This document shows, in pieces, positions 11,641 to 20,700 of a DNA stretch of 64,000 nucleotides. A program made the translations under genes and the position numbers. Below the pieces are notes generated by a model. The model saw only the letters and a program-made list of their open reading frames with translations, made no database searches and was not told where the DNA came from. The stretch spans positions 8,329,897-8,393,896 of the forward strand of contig CM060684.1 of NCBI GenBank assembly GCA_030686995.1. Direction: 5' to 3'. The number at the start of each line of letters is the position of its first letter. Position 1 is the first letter of the stretch. The DNA comes from Artemisia argyi. Its lineage: Eukaryota > Streptophyta > Magnoliopsida > Asterales > Asteraceae.

Positions 11641-12119
11641 GTGAATAGACGGTGGTTTAAGAAACAAATAAAAGTTAGCAGTAAGAAGATAAAAATAATA
11701 ATAATAAAAAAAAAAGCGCAGAACTGAGATATATTTTGGAGGCATGCCATGACGATTAAAAAGGTTATTTAGTGCAATAATCGAATGGATCTCTAACCTA
11801 TTTGAGAGAAAAAGTCATTAATTACCACTCGGTAAAATATACTAAGCAACAATGAATAAAATGGAAGAAATTAAACAAGAAAAACAAATAAATAAATAAA
11901 ATAAAATTAAATAAAATAAATTCTGGTTAAAGATGATGCCTCAGAGTGCATTGCATATATATATCTTCAAATATTGCTTAATGGATGAAATCCATTATCA
12001 TTGTGTTGATAAATCAGAGTGCATTGCATATATATCTCTTCAAATATTGCTTATGCAATTCTCCCTTATTTTAATGTGTGAGGTGATTAAAGATGAACTT
12101 TATTAATAAATTCATTCCA

Positions 12120-12270
12120 CAGTAACGATAATATTAATAAAAATTTACTTTGGGTGACAAAAAAAGATGTAGGAGTAACCAGATGAGTTGAACACGTGAC
12201 CAGAATTTCATAAGAATTAGGAAATCAAGCTTAGCTATCAGGCCATCCATGCTCAAAAGTTTAATTCTCA
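12120..12270 (-). repeat. tRNA-headed SINE-like module
   Basis: Minus strand: box A-like GATAGCTAAGCTTG (12229-12243), about 40 bases, then box B-like CACGTGTTCAACTC. A short A run (AAAAAAG, 12159-12165) lies on the tail side. The sequence right after the head, in plus orientation, is TTCTCAAATTC, as in the other copies. Confidence 0.4.
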
Positions 12271-12739
12271 AATTCAATTATTTCTATTTTGTGTTAAAAC
12301 TAACCAACATATATCACCTATTTTTTTTGTTGTTTTGATTTTTGATAAAATGACATTGATGGACTTTGAACTTTTTTTTTTTATTTTTTATTATTTTTTT
12401 TTTTTATTTTTTTTTTGCAAAAAATATAAAAAATATATATTGAAAACTCTTAATCAACAAAAGTTAAGAAAGAGAAAATATTTTACAGTTGAGCTTTTTG
12501 CTAGCAGATGAATATACTAAAAAACTGCTATGACTTAAGCCTAACAAAATAGGCTAACACGTGAACTTTGAAACTGGCCATATGAGCATTCAAGTTGAAC
12601 AAAACAAAAGCACATTGAAAATAAGAAGAAAAAAAACATAAAAACGTGGAGCAGGTCTTTTAGCTAGTAATTAACAAAAGAAACTAGGTAAATAACATTG
12701 AAAAGAAGAATAAAAAAAACATAAAAAAGGGTGAAGCTG

Positions 12740-12985
12740 ATGTGATGACTCGCAGGGGAGGGCCCCGGGCCCCCCAAAATTTGCGACACCTAGTGTTAAA
12801 TATTATAGGTTTTAGGGGTAATTTAGTTGAGGTTGCAAACAAATCTCCGATTCGGCCCTTCTAAAATAAATTCGCCCCCCCCCCCCCCCCAAAAAAAAAA
12901 AAAAATTTTCAAGTTCCGTCTATGCATGAGACCCAACGTTTGTTAGCCATCATTCTTAGCTATCACACCACTCACACCTACAAGT
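12740..12985 (-). repeat. Decayed SINE-like module with C16/A15 homopolymers
   Basis: Minus strand shows TGATAGCTAAGAATGATGG (box A-like) near 12965, but box B is disrupted (GTCTCATGCATAGACGG). A run of 16 C (12875-12890) is followed at once by 15 A (12891-12905). A GC-rich patch GGGCCCCGGGCCCC sits at 12761-12774, unlike its surroundings. The homopolymer junction may also be a sequencing or assembly weak point. Confidence 0.35.
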
Positions 12986-13283
12986 TTCTATCCCATATTT
13001 AATATTTATATTTGTGTAAAAAATAATCACCATACACCTTTCTTTAAACTCTTGTTTATATATGAAGCATTAATTTTTCACAAAGAGGACAAAACACTTG
13101 GTCTCTTTATATAATTAAAAACGATGATTTTATACCCGCGTTTGGTTGCATGGCACGACATGTTACGTGAAAAAAAAATGTAGTTATTATAAAATCTTAT
13201 TAAAACCGGTTTAGTTTTCTTTTACTTATACTATGTTTTAAAAATATACGAAGTATTAGACAAAAAAACATTGATATAAGATT

Positions 13284-13389
13284 CGAGGACCAAACTTTTT
13301 TTACATACCAAAGGACTAATCTTCACCCTCCATCTTCGAGAACCAAACTTTTTTTACATACCAAGGGACTAATCTTCACCCTCCATCTT
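13284..13389. repeat. Tandem duplication, 2 x 53 bp
   Basis: Two head-to-tail copies starting CGAGGACCAAAC (13284) and CGAGAACCAAAC (13337), each ending TTCACCCTCCATCTT, with three differences by eye. It abuts the left end of the foldback at 13400. Confidence 0.8.
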
Positions 13390-13399
13390 CTCTTCATCT

Positions 13400-13845
13400 T
13401 TATTTGATCTAATGGATGAGGTTAATCCCAACAATTTAAAAAACTCACTTTCATATTTTTTTTTTCAAATATTAATATCTTTCAAACCGTTAATCGTTAA
13501 GCGAAAAAAAAATATATCGTTACGACGAGCATTTAATTATCTTTCTATAGATAGGCACTTTGATATATTTTCGACAAATTTTTTTTTCGTTTTTTTCACG
13601 TGGCCGAAAAAAATTATATATGATAATATCATACGAGTATATGATTTTTTCGGCCACGAAAAAAAAAAAGTGAAAAAAAATTGTCGAAAGTATATCAAAG
13701 TGCCCGTCTATAGAAAGATAATTAAATGTTCGTCGCGATGTTGTAATTATTTTCGCTTAACGATTAACGGTTTAAGAGATATTTAAATTATAAAAAATGG
13801 GTGAAATATTAAAATATTTTTAATCTCATCCATTGATTTCTTTTT
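13400..13845. mobile_element. Foldback MITE, about 445 bp
   Basis: The two halves are inverted copies. AATGGATGAGGTTAAT (13411) pairs with TTTAATCTCATCCATT (13818). CCGTTAATCGTTAAGCGAAA (13487) pairs with the run ending near 13775. TATCTTTCTATAGATAGGCA pairs with GCCCGTCTATAGAAAGATA, and ACGTGGCCGAAAAAA pairs with TTTTTTCGGCCACG. The centre is about 13612-13650. The hairpin keeps a 124-codon frame open (13412-13786), which is an artefact of palindromic AT-rich sequence. The superfamily is not clear. Confidence 0.8.
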
Positions 13846-14130
13846 AGATAAATAGTGGGGATGAATCCCTTAATATTTAAGAAAAGTTTAGTATTTAATA
13901 TAACTCTCCTTAAAAACATTAAATTGTTTGGCAAAATACTTAAAAAATTACTTTTAAGCAAGAAAGCAAAAAAGTTGCTAATTTAGTTATACTAAAGAAT
14001 ACTTAACTACAACTATGAAAAAAAAAAAAAAAAAACCCTAAATTGTGAACTTTTCATATAGCGATGAATTTCGCTAAATGAGGTAACTATCATAGACTTT
14101 TTATGTAACTTTTCGTAACATAGTCGGTCA

Positions 14131-14372
14131 CTAGACTTATAGGACCGTTGATCGGTATGTTGGATGGCAAAACGATTGAGGAGAAACAAGTGGCAGCTGT
14201 GAGAGTGTTGTTAGTTATATTGATTTGTTCAGGGAACATAAGGATTTTTCGGAAGGAAGAAAGAGTGAAAGTTAGTGTAGTTCAACTATTAGATCCTTCT
14301 ATACCGAATTTTGATAACAAGTACCCTGTGTCGATTCTAATGTCTTTTAATTCATTCTATACCGAATTTTGA
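14131..14372 (+). pseudogene. ARM-repeat protein fragment 3
   Basis: Reads GMLDGKTIEEKQ, VRVLLVILICSGNIRIFRKE, VVQLLDPSIPNFDNKYPVSI, then stops. It covers one and a half armadillo repeats of the same gene as fragments 1, 2, 4 and 5. It has no minisatellite in front, and its 3' end repeats the phrase TTCATTCTATACCGAATTTTGA before running into 14-3-3 sequence at 14386. Confidence 0.7.
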
Positions 14373-14385
14373 TAACAATTATACC

Positions 14386-14669
14386 TTAGCAGAAGCTGAT
14401 TTATCTCCTATCCACCCCATCTGTTTCGGTTTGGCTTTGAACTTCTCCATGTTCTATTACGAGATTATGAACTCTCCTGAAAGGTATGTTTTAAGTTCTT
14501 TATTCCTCGATATTTTTACAGTTATATTCAAAAATGTGCTAACTTGTGTATCTTTTGTTTTTATTTTGACTTGTGTTAGGCCTGCCACTTGGCAAAACAA
14601 GCTTTCGGTGACGAAGCTATCTCAGAGCTTGATTCCCTAAGCGAGGAATCCTACAAAGATAAGACTTAA
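14386..14669 (+). pseudogene. 14-3-3 protein pseudogene fragment with intron
   Basis: Exon 1 (14386-14483) encodes [18 protein letters not shown] and [14 protein letters not shown], the hallmark central region of 14-3-3 proteins. An intron with GT..AG ends (14484-14579) follows. Exon 2 (14580-14669) encodes [10 protein letters not shown] then [16 protein letters not shown], after which an indel causes a stop. 14-3-3 proteins are dimeric phosphopeptide-binding regulators. Changes from the family norm include a Gly codon inserted in AFDEAI and Cys for Arg after HPI. The retained intron means DNA-level duplication, not a processed copy. Only about a quarter of the protein remains, fused directly to ARM fragment 3. 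Confidence 0.85.
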
Positions 14670-15410
14670 TTATGCAGCTTCTGAGTTTACTAAAGGTATA
14701 CTTAAGTACTTGTTATTATTTCTTAAAATCATAGAAGTTGGACAAGCACCCCATGATGTTGACATATGGTCGGGGTTGTTAAAAGAGGTCTTCAATTCTA
14801 AGTGCTTTTTGTAATGCCTAAAAGATATTATGGATGTGTGAAAGATAGGTAGTACTATACTAATTGATAATAAGTATGTTAAAACTCTATATGATACTAG
14901 TCTCACGAAATACATTGTTTTAGCTATATTTTCTCTATTATCTTTTTTAATATGAGCATTGATTGAGATGATTAACTCGTATGCCTAATAATATGCCTAA
15001 ACATATGTGTGTCAGCATTCTATTGGGAACAGCAGAGGGACCCACTTCTTCACAAACTAGTAATTTATTGCCACATTTATTAGGCGCACAATTAGTCACA
15101 TATTTTAGGCCTCCTAATCATTTTCGTGTTAATATAACCATTTTACTCAGCTTAGATTAATATATGATTTGATATACAACATATCTTTATCGACAATGTC
15201 AAGTTAGCTAAAAGCTAAAACTTCCTAATTATTTCCCTATAAGCTAAAACTTTAACTTTAACTTTTTCTTTATCCTTTTCTTTTATAATAAAAAAGAAAA
15301 TGTAAGATATACAAAAGACTAAAGAGAAGTAAATACAATAATTTCGGATTAATACTTGAACCTAGTCACTTAACGTACACTTGCAATTAAATTTTTTTGA
15401 TTTGTAGCAA
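14670..15410. other. Non-coding interval
   Basis: AT-rich, no conserved frame, no structured RNA or terminal repeat recognised. Confidence 0.5.
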
Positions 15411-16030
15411 TTTTTTGATGTGTTATTTTGCCAGCATGGACGAAGACCGAATCTTGAAGGGCTTATATTACGCACGATCTTAAGAGTTTATATATACTAC
15501 TGGTTTATTCTTCTTTGTTTTCTTTCTTTTGTGATGGTATTTGTACTTCATGATTCAACTAAATATTTATGGTTATTATTATTGATAATCAAAGCATCTC
15601 TATATAATAAAGGTTTATAGAGAAGGTGTATGGACTATAAAAGGAAAGGCCGATTCGAATTTGGAGAACAAGGTTTATACTGTAATGAAAGCGACATTGA
15701 GGTTTATAATTACTTACAAATCAACTAAGGATTTGAATGTAATCGATCGGTAGCATAGATGCACTATTCTCTATTTTGTAGTTAATTTAAAACACATACT
15801 GTTTGCAAATTATCAGTTTAGCAAACACAAATAACAAGTTATGTTTGTAAAATACACATAAATCATTCCACTGCTCGAATTCAAGTCTGTAATGGTGGAT
15901 GAATAGAGTCGTAACTGCGCTAAAATTTATTATGTTTGTGTTGATAAACCCCGAGTGTACTAGTTTATTTTGGTAATGATACGTTTTGAGCATTAACTCC
16001 ACGTTTCTTTAACTCATCTCTAAAAGACTA
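15411..16030. repeat. Duplicated block 1, copy 2
   Basis: Partner of 2101-2700 in the same orientation: GTGTTATTTTGCCAGCA, GAAGGGCTTATATTACGC, then TGATTCAACTAAATATTTAT and AATTTAAAACACATACTG. It carries a short insertion near 15940-16005 relative to copy 1. Confidence 0.75.
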
Positions 16031-16084
16031 AAACCGAGAAAAATCATATCAATTGATTTTACCACTTGACCACAATGAGTATAA

Positions 16085-16225
16085 ATAAAAAACGATAAAG
16101 ATAAAACAAAAAAAATAAAAATAAAATAAAATAAAAAGTGTGGGTTTGGATCGAAGGCTCGAACCGGTGACCTAACATTTATAAGAGACCATTACATCGA
16201 AACCCACATCTTTTATTCTCAAATA
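16085..16225 (-). repeat. tRNA-like SINE head with paired acceptor stem
   Basis: Minus strand runs GTGGGTTTCGATGTAATGG ... GGTCACCGGTTCGAGCC ... GATCCAAACCCAC. The box B matches the consensus GGTTCGANNCC exactly, and the ends GTGGGTTT/AAACCCAC can pair as an acceptor stem. The anticodon arm is not convincing and there is no CCA, so this is not a working tRNA. An A-rich tail (AAATAAAATAAAATAAAA) lies on the plus-strand left side. Confidence 0.55.
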
Positions 16226-16229
16226 AATT

Positions 16230-18237
16230 TATTTATTCTCGAGTTAAAAATAAGCAACATACATTTTTGTGTGTGGGGGGGACTTTGGTGAACTTTAAAA
16301 AAGCATATTATACTTGTTTTTACTTTTTTGAACAAAAAAAGTAGCATATACTTGAGTGTCTTGCTTTCATGTTTTTGTTTCTTTTGATATTGTATTTCAT
16401 TCTATTAACTAATAACTATTTATATTTATCATTGTTACTGGTTTATAGGATTTGAATATACTCAATTGCGAGCACTGGGTGCACTAGTCACTATTTTGTA
16501 GTCAATTAAAAACACATACTATTTGCATTTTATTGTTTGGCAAACACAAATTACTACTAGTATTTGGTAAGATCACGGACCAAGAGCCACAGGAGGAAGA
16601 GGGAATGTACTATGACGACTTTAACACCATTATCATCCTTATCATCGGGACCAGGAGGAAGAGGGAAGGTACAACAAGGGAAACTGGGGTAGCAATAAAC
16701 TTTATCTGAACGTTCATCCTATGGAAATGGTTTTGTTGCCATTGTAGTACGTAGTTCTTAAGAGCACAAGTGTTGAGTGAATGTCTTTCTTATAGTGATT
16801 TCTTATCATCAGGTTTACTTCTGGGTATATATGATTACTTACATCTTAACTCTTCATATCCCGCTCCCACATGATTGTGTATTAGTTGTTGTTTAGATTC
16901 GACAATATAAAAGATCCAGAATCTTACTAGATAATAGAAATATACTTTAGTTAATAACATCGAGAAGACATAGTCATAGATAAAAAGGAAAAGAGAAAAA
17001 TCAAAAGAAAGAAAAGAAGAATATGAGACCTACCATTTAGCACTATTAAGTATTAACTTTAGCTTATACTTTCTTTTACATGTCCTCTTTATTTTACTTT
17101 AGCAATTTTTAGCTTTTACTTTATTTTGCTTTAAGTTTAGCAGTATTAAATATTAACTTTACTATAAAAACAAAATGTAAGTACAAATAAAAGGTAATTC
17201 TGGTCTCCTCTGCAAGAATATGCTATGATTAATGATGGATGATTGACGGGATTATGGAGTAAGCCTTTCGACAAAGCAGTTTCTTCTTGTCGCCAATGGG
17301 CCTTGAGCATGCATCGGACGCATGACCATTGGAGTCATGGCCATTGGTGGCAGACCGGATTCATAGCAACAAGTATATATACACACTACCAATGCAACAT
17401 GCTACGTCTTCAACATTCAGCGTAGTCGTACCCATAAAGAAAATCATCAAACTGATCACAACCATCTTCATTTGCTTATTAGCACCTGCCATAATTATAA
17501 TTTTTTTCATAGATATTATTGGAAACTTGTGAATTCTTGTTTTTGTAATTTTGAACATTTATATATACAAACAATACATTCATATATGTAGGATCAATAT
17601 TAGGCCACTAAACAAAAGTTGTAATAGACTATGTTCATTAATTTGTCCATTTATCGCTTTGTACTGTTCATCAAGGTGAGAGCGAGAGCCGCATATGGTC
17701 GATTACCATTTTATCTATGTGCATACGCCTATAATAAATTGTAAATTTACTTGTTACGTGATGTAGTTACACAACCAGAATAAAAGTGACCGGATGCGAA
17801 ACTCTTTTTAACTTTAGTATAAGAAAAAGAAATTAAATTTATTCAAATATGTGAAAACTAAATTCAATGTATTGGGACCGGGTTTTAGAAAATTCAGTGC
17901 CTTTTACTAAATATTAGCAATATTAAACAAAATTCTATCGAGGTACCGTGACACCGCGGGATCCACCCTAGGTAACCTAAGTTTAATTGTTAAAACCATC
18001 ACATTATTTAAAACTTAAAAGTAAGAAACATAACACAAAGTCACGATTCAATATCCTCTAATTATGATGAATGATTGACGGGGTTATGTTGTAAGCCTTC
18101 CGACCAAGTACCTTCTTTTCCGTACAAACAATGATGGCCGTCAGAGACATGGCTGTCCGTAACTTCTGCATTTATATGTTCTTAGAGTTATGGAAATCTA
18201 TTTATATACGTATGCAAAAGACTGATATTGGACATAT
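16230..18237. other. Non-coding interval with small duplications
   Basis: A phrase near 16930-16990 (AATATACTTTAGTTAATAAC, then ATCGAGAAGACA) is repeated at 63958-64000. TGATTGACGGGATTATG (near 17240) recurs near 18070 as TGATTGACGGGGTTATG with similar downstream text. No gene recognised. Confidence 0.5.
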
Positions 18238-18245
18238 AACTTGAG

Positions 18246-18662
18246 CAGTGGCGGAGCCAGGGTATGCGGTCACGGGGGGCAAGTACTGTAGCAACAACCA
18301 AACAGCCCAAATTTCAGCACCCAAAAACAGCTTTCAGCACCAAATTTCAGCACCCAAAAACAGCTTTCAGCATCAAATTTCAGCACCAAAATCAGCAGCA
18401 GCAATTCAGCACAAAAAACAGCCCAAAAAACAGCTTTTGACATGCAAAAACCTATCGAAAACCTGTTTTATAAAGTGAATATGTGACAAAAGAAAAAGAT
18501 TATATGTTGGGCTCAATTTTGTTGAGGGCAAGTTCAGTTTTTAGCTGAGGGCATGAAACATAAAAGTCCACTAAAACCAAAATTTTGCACTGTAAAAAAT
18601 TTCATTCGGCCAATTTGTTGAGGGCACCTGCCCCCCCTATTTACATGCTCCCTCCGCCCCTG
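18246..18662. mobile_element. hAT-type MITE, 417 bp, 8-bp TSD
   Basis: Ends CAGTGGCGGAGCCAGG and, inverted, CAGGGGCGGAGGGAG are typical plant hAT-like termini. The flanks 18238-18245 and 18663-18670 are both AACTTGAG, an exact 8-bp target-site duplication as hAT transposases make. Inside the left part, a unit of roughly 35-40 bp starting CAGCACCCAAAAACAGC is repeated about three times (18316-18410). No transposase; non-autonomous. Confidence 0.9.
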
Positions 18663-18924
18663 AACTTGAGTGAACATTAGTTTACGTAAAATGCTATGCT
18701 CATTGATTTGCTCATTGATTTGCCCATTCATATTTTGTACTATTTTACTTTGAGGTTACTGAAGCTCATCTATATATTTTCTCATTCAATCATGAGTTCA
18801 TGATTCTATTGTCCTAGTAACAAAGATATTGTAAAAAAATAAAAAAATAAAAAAAAAAAAAAAAAAAAACCTACTCTAGGTAACAAATACCATCACAAAA
18901 GAAAGTTTAAATGATGGTTGTTTT

Positions 18925-19597
18925 CAATGTTTTGAAAACCGGGTTTGTGATCGACCCGACCGAGTCACCAGGTCGGCGGGTCAACCGGTTCGACCGCCGG
19001 GTCAACACGGTTAGACCCGGTTTTATGCACATGTCCCAAAATCCATTTCTGCTGTCCAAACACTACTTTGCTGTGAAAAAAAGCAAAGAATCTGCTTAAT
19101 TTTATAAACCTACATAATATTTTTGATACATAAATATGCATAATTTTGTAATCTCATAGGATATAAACATGCATAATTTTCTAACTAGTCATATCAAACA
19201 AAAATAGCCCCTTAATTACGGAAAATAAAAAAATAAAGAGTCAAAATTACCTCCATCAGACAATCACTTATGTTGGGGTTACTATGTGAGTGCTTGTAAT
19301 TATCGGTGATTAATTGATTATGGGTGTTTGTTTCACTCAAATTTGATGGTAGGTGACACTAGGTTATCATGATGGTTGTATTGTAATGAAAAAGTGTAAA
19401 GTGAAAAAGTGGAACTTAATACTCATGGTTTATTTTTTCAGATTTTCAATTAAAAAAAAATGAGAAAACCCAAACCCGGTTGACCCGGGTCAGTTAAAAC
19501 CCGGCGGGTCTAACCGGTTGACCCATTTTAAAAAACCCATATTTTTTTTATCAGAACCGGTTAACCTGGCCGGGTCAACCCGAGTTTCAAAACATTG
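18925..19597. mobile_element. hAT-like element, 673 bp, 8-bp TSD
   Basis: Termini CAATGTTTTGAAAACCGGG and, inverted from the right end, CAATGTTTTGAAACTCGGG. Flanking 18917-18924 and 19598-19605 are both GTTGTTTT. Both sub-ends are rich in GACCCGG and AACCGGTT phrases and pair with each other. The 62-codon frame at 18911-19099 comes from this GC-rich end and is not a gene. No transposase. Confidence 0.8.
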
Positions 19598-19793
19598 GTT
19601 GTTTTTATGATTTTGAGGACACATTACCACTAGACTGTGTAAAACTTGTGAATGTATTCACTAAAACAAAGTTTGACAAACCTGAGTGCACTCAATGTGT
19701 GTGATATGTGTTGAAAAATGGAATTAAACAATAATCACTTAATTAAATTTGACAATAAATAAGCTGAATGATTAAAAATAATAATAATAATAA

Positions 19794-20073
19794 GAGTAAA
19801 TTACATGGTTGGTCCATGTGGTTTGTCTAAAATAACAACTTTCGTCCTTCGAAGTTTAAAGTTGCATTGGTAGTTCCTGAGTATGTAAACAAATAACACA
19901 CGTGGTTCATACATGGACAATTCATGTTATTCTTTGGAGGCGAAAATTTCACCTATAGGGACCATGTGTGTTATTTGTTTACATACTTAGGGACTACCAA
20001 TGCAACTTTAAACATCGAGGGACGAAATTTGTTATTTTGGACAAACCACAGGGACCAACCATGTAATTTACTC
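19794..20073. mobile_element. Tourist-like MITE, 280 bp, inside a TAA microsatellite
   Basis: Inverted ends GAGTAAATTACATGGTTGGT / ACCAACCATGTAATTTACTC, with pairing continuing through TGTGGTTTGTC and TAAAATAACAA. Both ends are flanked by TAA, as for PIF/Harbinger (Tourist) MITEs, though the surrounding (TAA)n makes the target duplication ambiguous. The centre repeats AACAAATAACACACG against CATGTGTGTTATTTGTTT. Confidence 0.85.

Positions 20074-20157
<84 letters not shown>
20074..20157. repeat. (TAA)n microsatellite
   Basis: About 28 near-perfect TAA units following the MITE. Read on the minus strand it gives a poly-isoleucine chance frame. Confidence 0.95.
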
Positions 20158-20226
20158 GAAAAAAAAGCTTCTCGAGAGATGATAACTCGAACACGAGACC
20201 TACAGTGTATAAGGAAATGAGACTCA
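20158..20226 (-). repeat. SINE-like head, interrupted by element A
   Basis: Minus strand: box B-like TCTCGTGTTCGAGTTATC. The box A half resumes after element A at 25770 (CTCAGCCATCATATC, read in reverse as GATGGCTGAG). Joining the flanks across A gives the same layout as the other SINE-like heads, so A landed between the two pol III boxes. Confidence 0.45.
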
Positions 20227-20669
20227 TGTCACGACCCGCCTACTAAAGACGATCATTTTCGAAGTTGGTTCGGGATTCCGGATTATTCCACACTTCTCTT
20301 GGATAAGCATGGGAAGTCTTGGAACCCTTTGGAAGAGTATGGAAAGTGTAGGAAGATCTAGAACCTCTTAGAGATCCTAGAAGCTCATGGAAGTCCTAGA
20401 ATTTTCCTACCATAGAATTGTCTAGAAATTGTATAAAGCTTCCTAGGAGTAGTATAAATAGAGGAGGCCTCATTTGTTCCAGGCATCCAAGAAGTTCTCT
20501 TGTAATCAATCTTGTAAAGTTCTCTAAGTAATACAAAGTGTTTTCATATTCCACTTGTTCCTTTCTTTGAAGCTTCTTCGTTGCATACATCGTTGAGTAT
20601 TCGAGTAAGGCTGAGCTTAGTCGAGACTAAGTGCCGCACGGAAGACCTTGTAGAGACAAGTCCGTGACA
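20227..20669 (+). repeat. Element A 5' LTR
   Basis: 443 bp, TGTCACG at the start and CGTGACA at the end. TATAAATA at 20453-20460 is a good TATA box, which would place transcription start near 20490. Confidence 0.95.
20453..20460 (+). promoter_or_regulatory. TATA box of element A LTR
   Basis: TATAAATA in the LTR followed by GAGGAGGC. The same box sits at 25553-25560 in the 3' LTR. Confidence 0.7.
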
Positions 20670-20671
20670 AG

Positions 20672-20684
20672 TGGTATCAGAGCT
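20672..20684 (+). other. Primer binding site of element A
   Basis: TGGTATCAGAGC two bases after the LTR matches the complement of the initiator methionine tRNA 3' end, the usual plant retrotransposon primer. Confidence 0.85.
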
Positions 20685-20700
20685 AGGTTGATTCGAGGCG

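Noticed and set aside
13412..13786. 124-codon plus-strand frame
   Set aside because: Lies entirely in the foldback MITE; composition follows the palindrome and poly-A/T runs, with no protein-like signature.
16140..16215. Possible functional tRNA gene
   Set aside because: Box B and acceptor pairing are good, but the anticodon arm does not form and the A-rich tail and sister copies point to a retroposon.
19994..20227. 77-codon minus frame with a long isoleucine run
   Set aside because: Translation of the TAA microsatellite.
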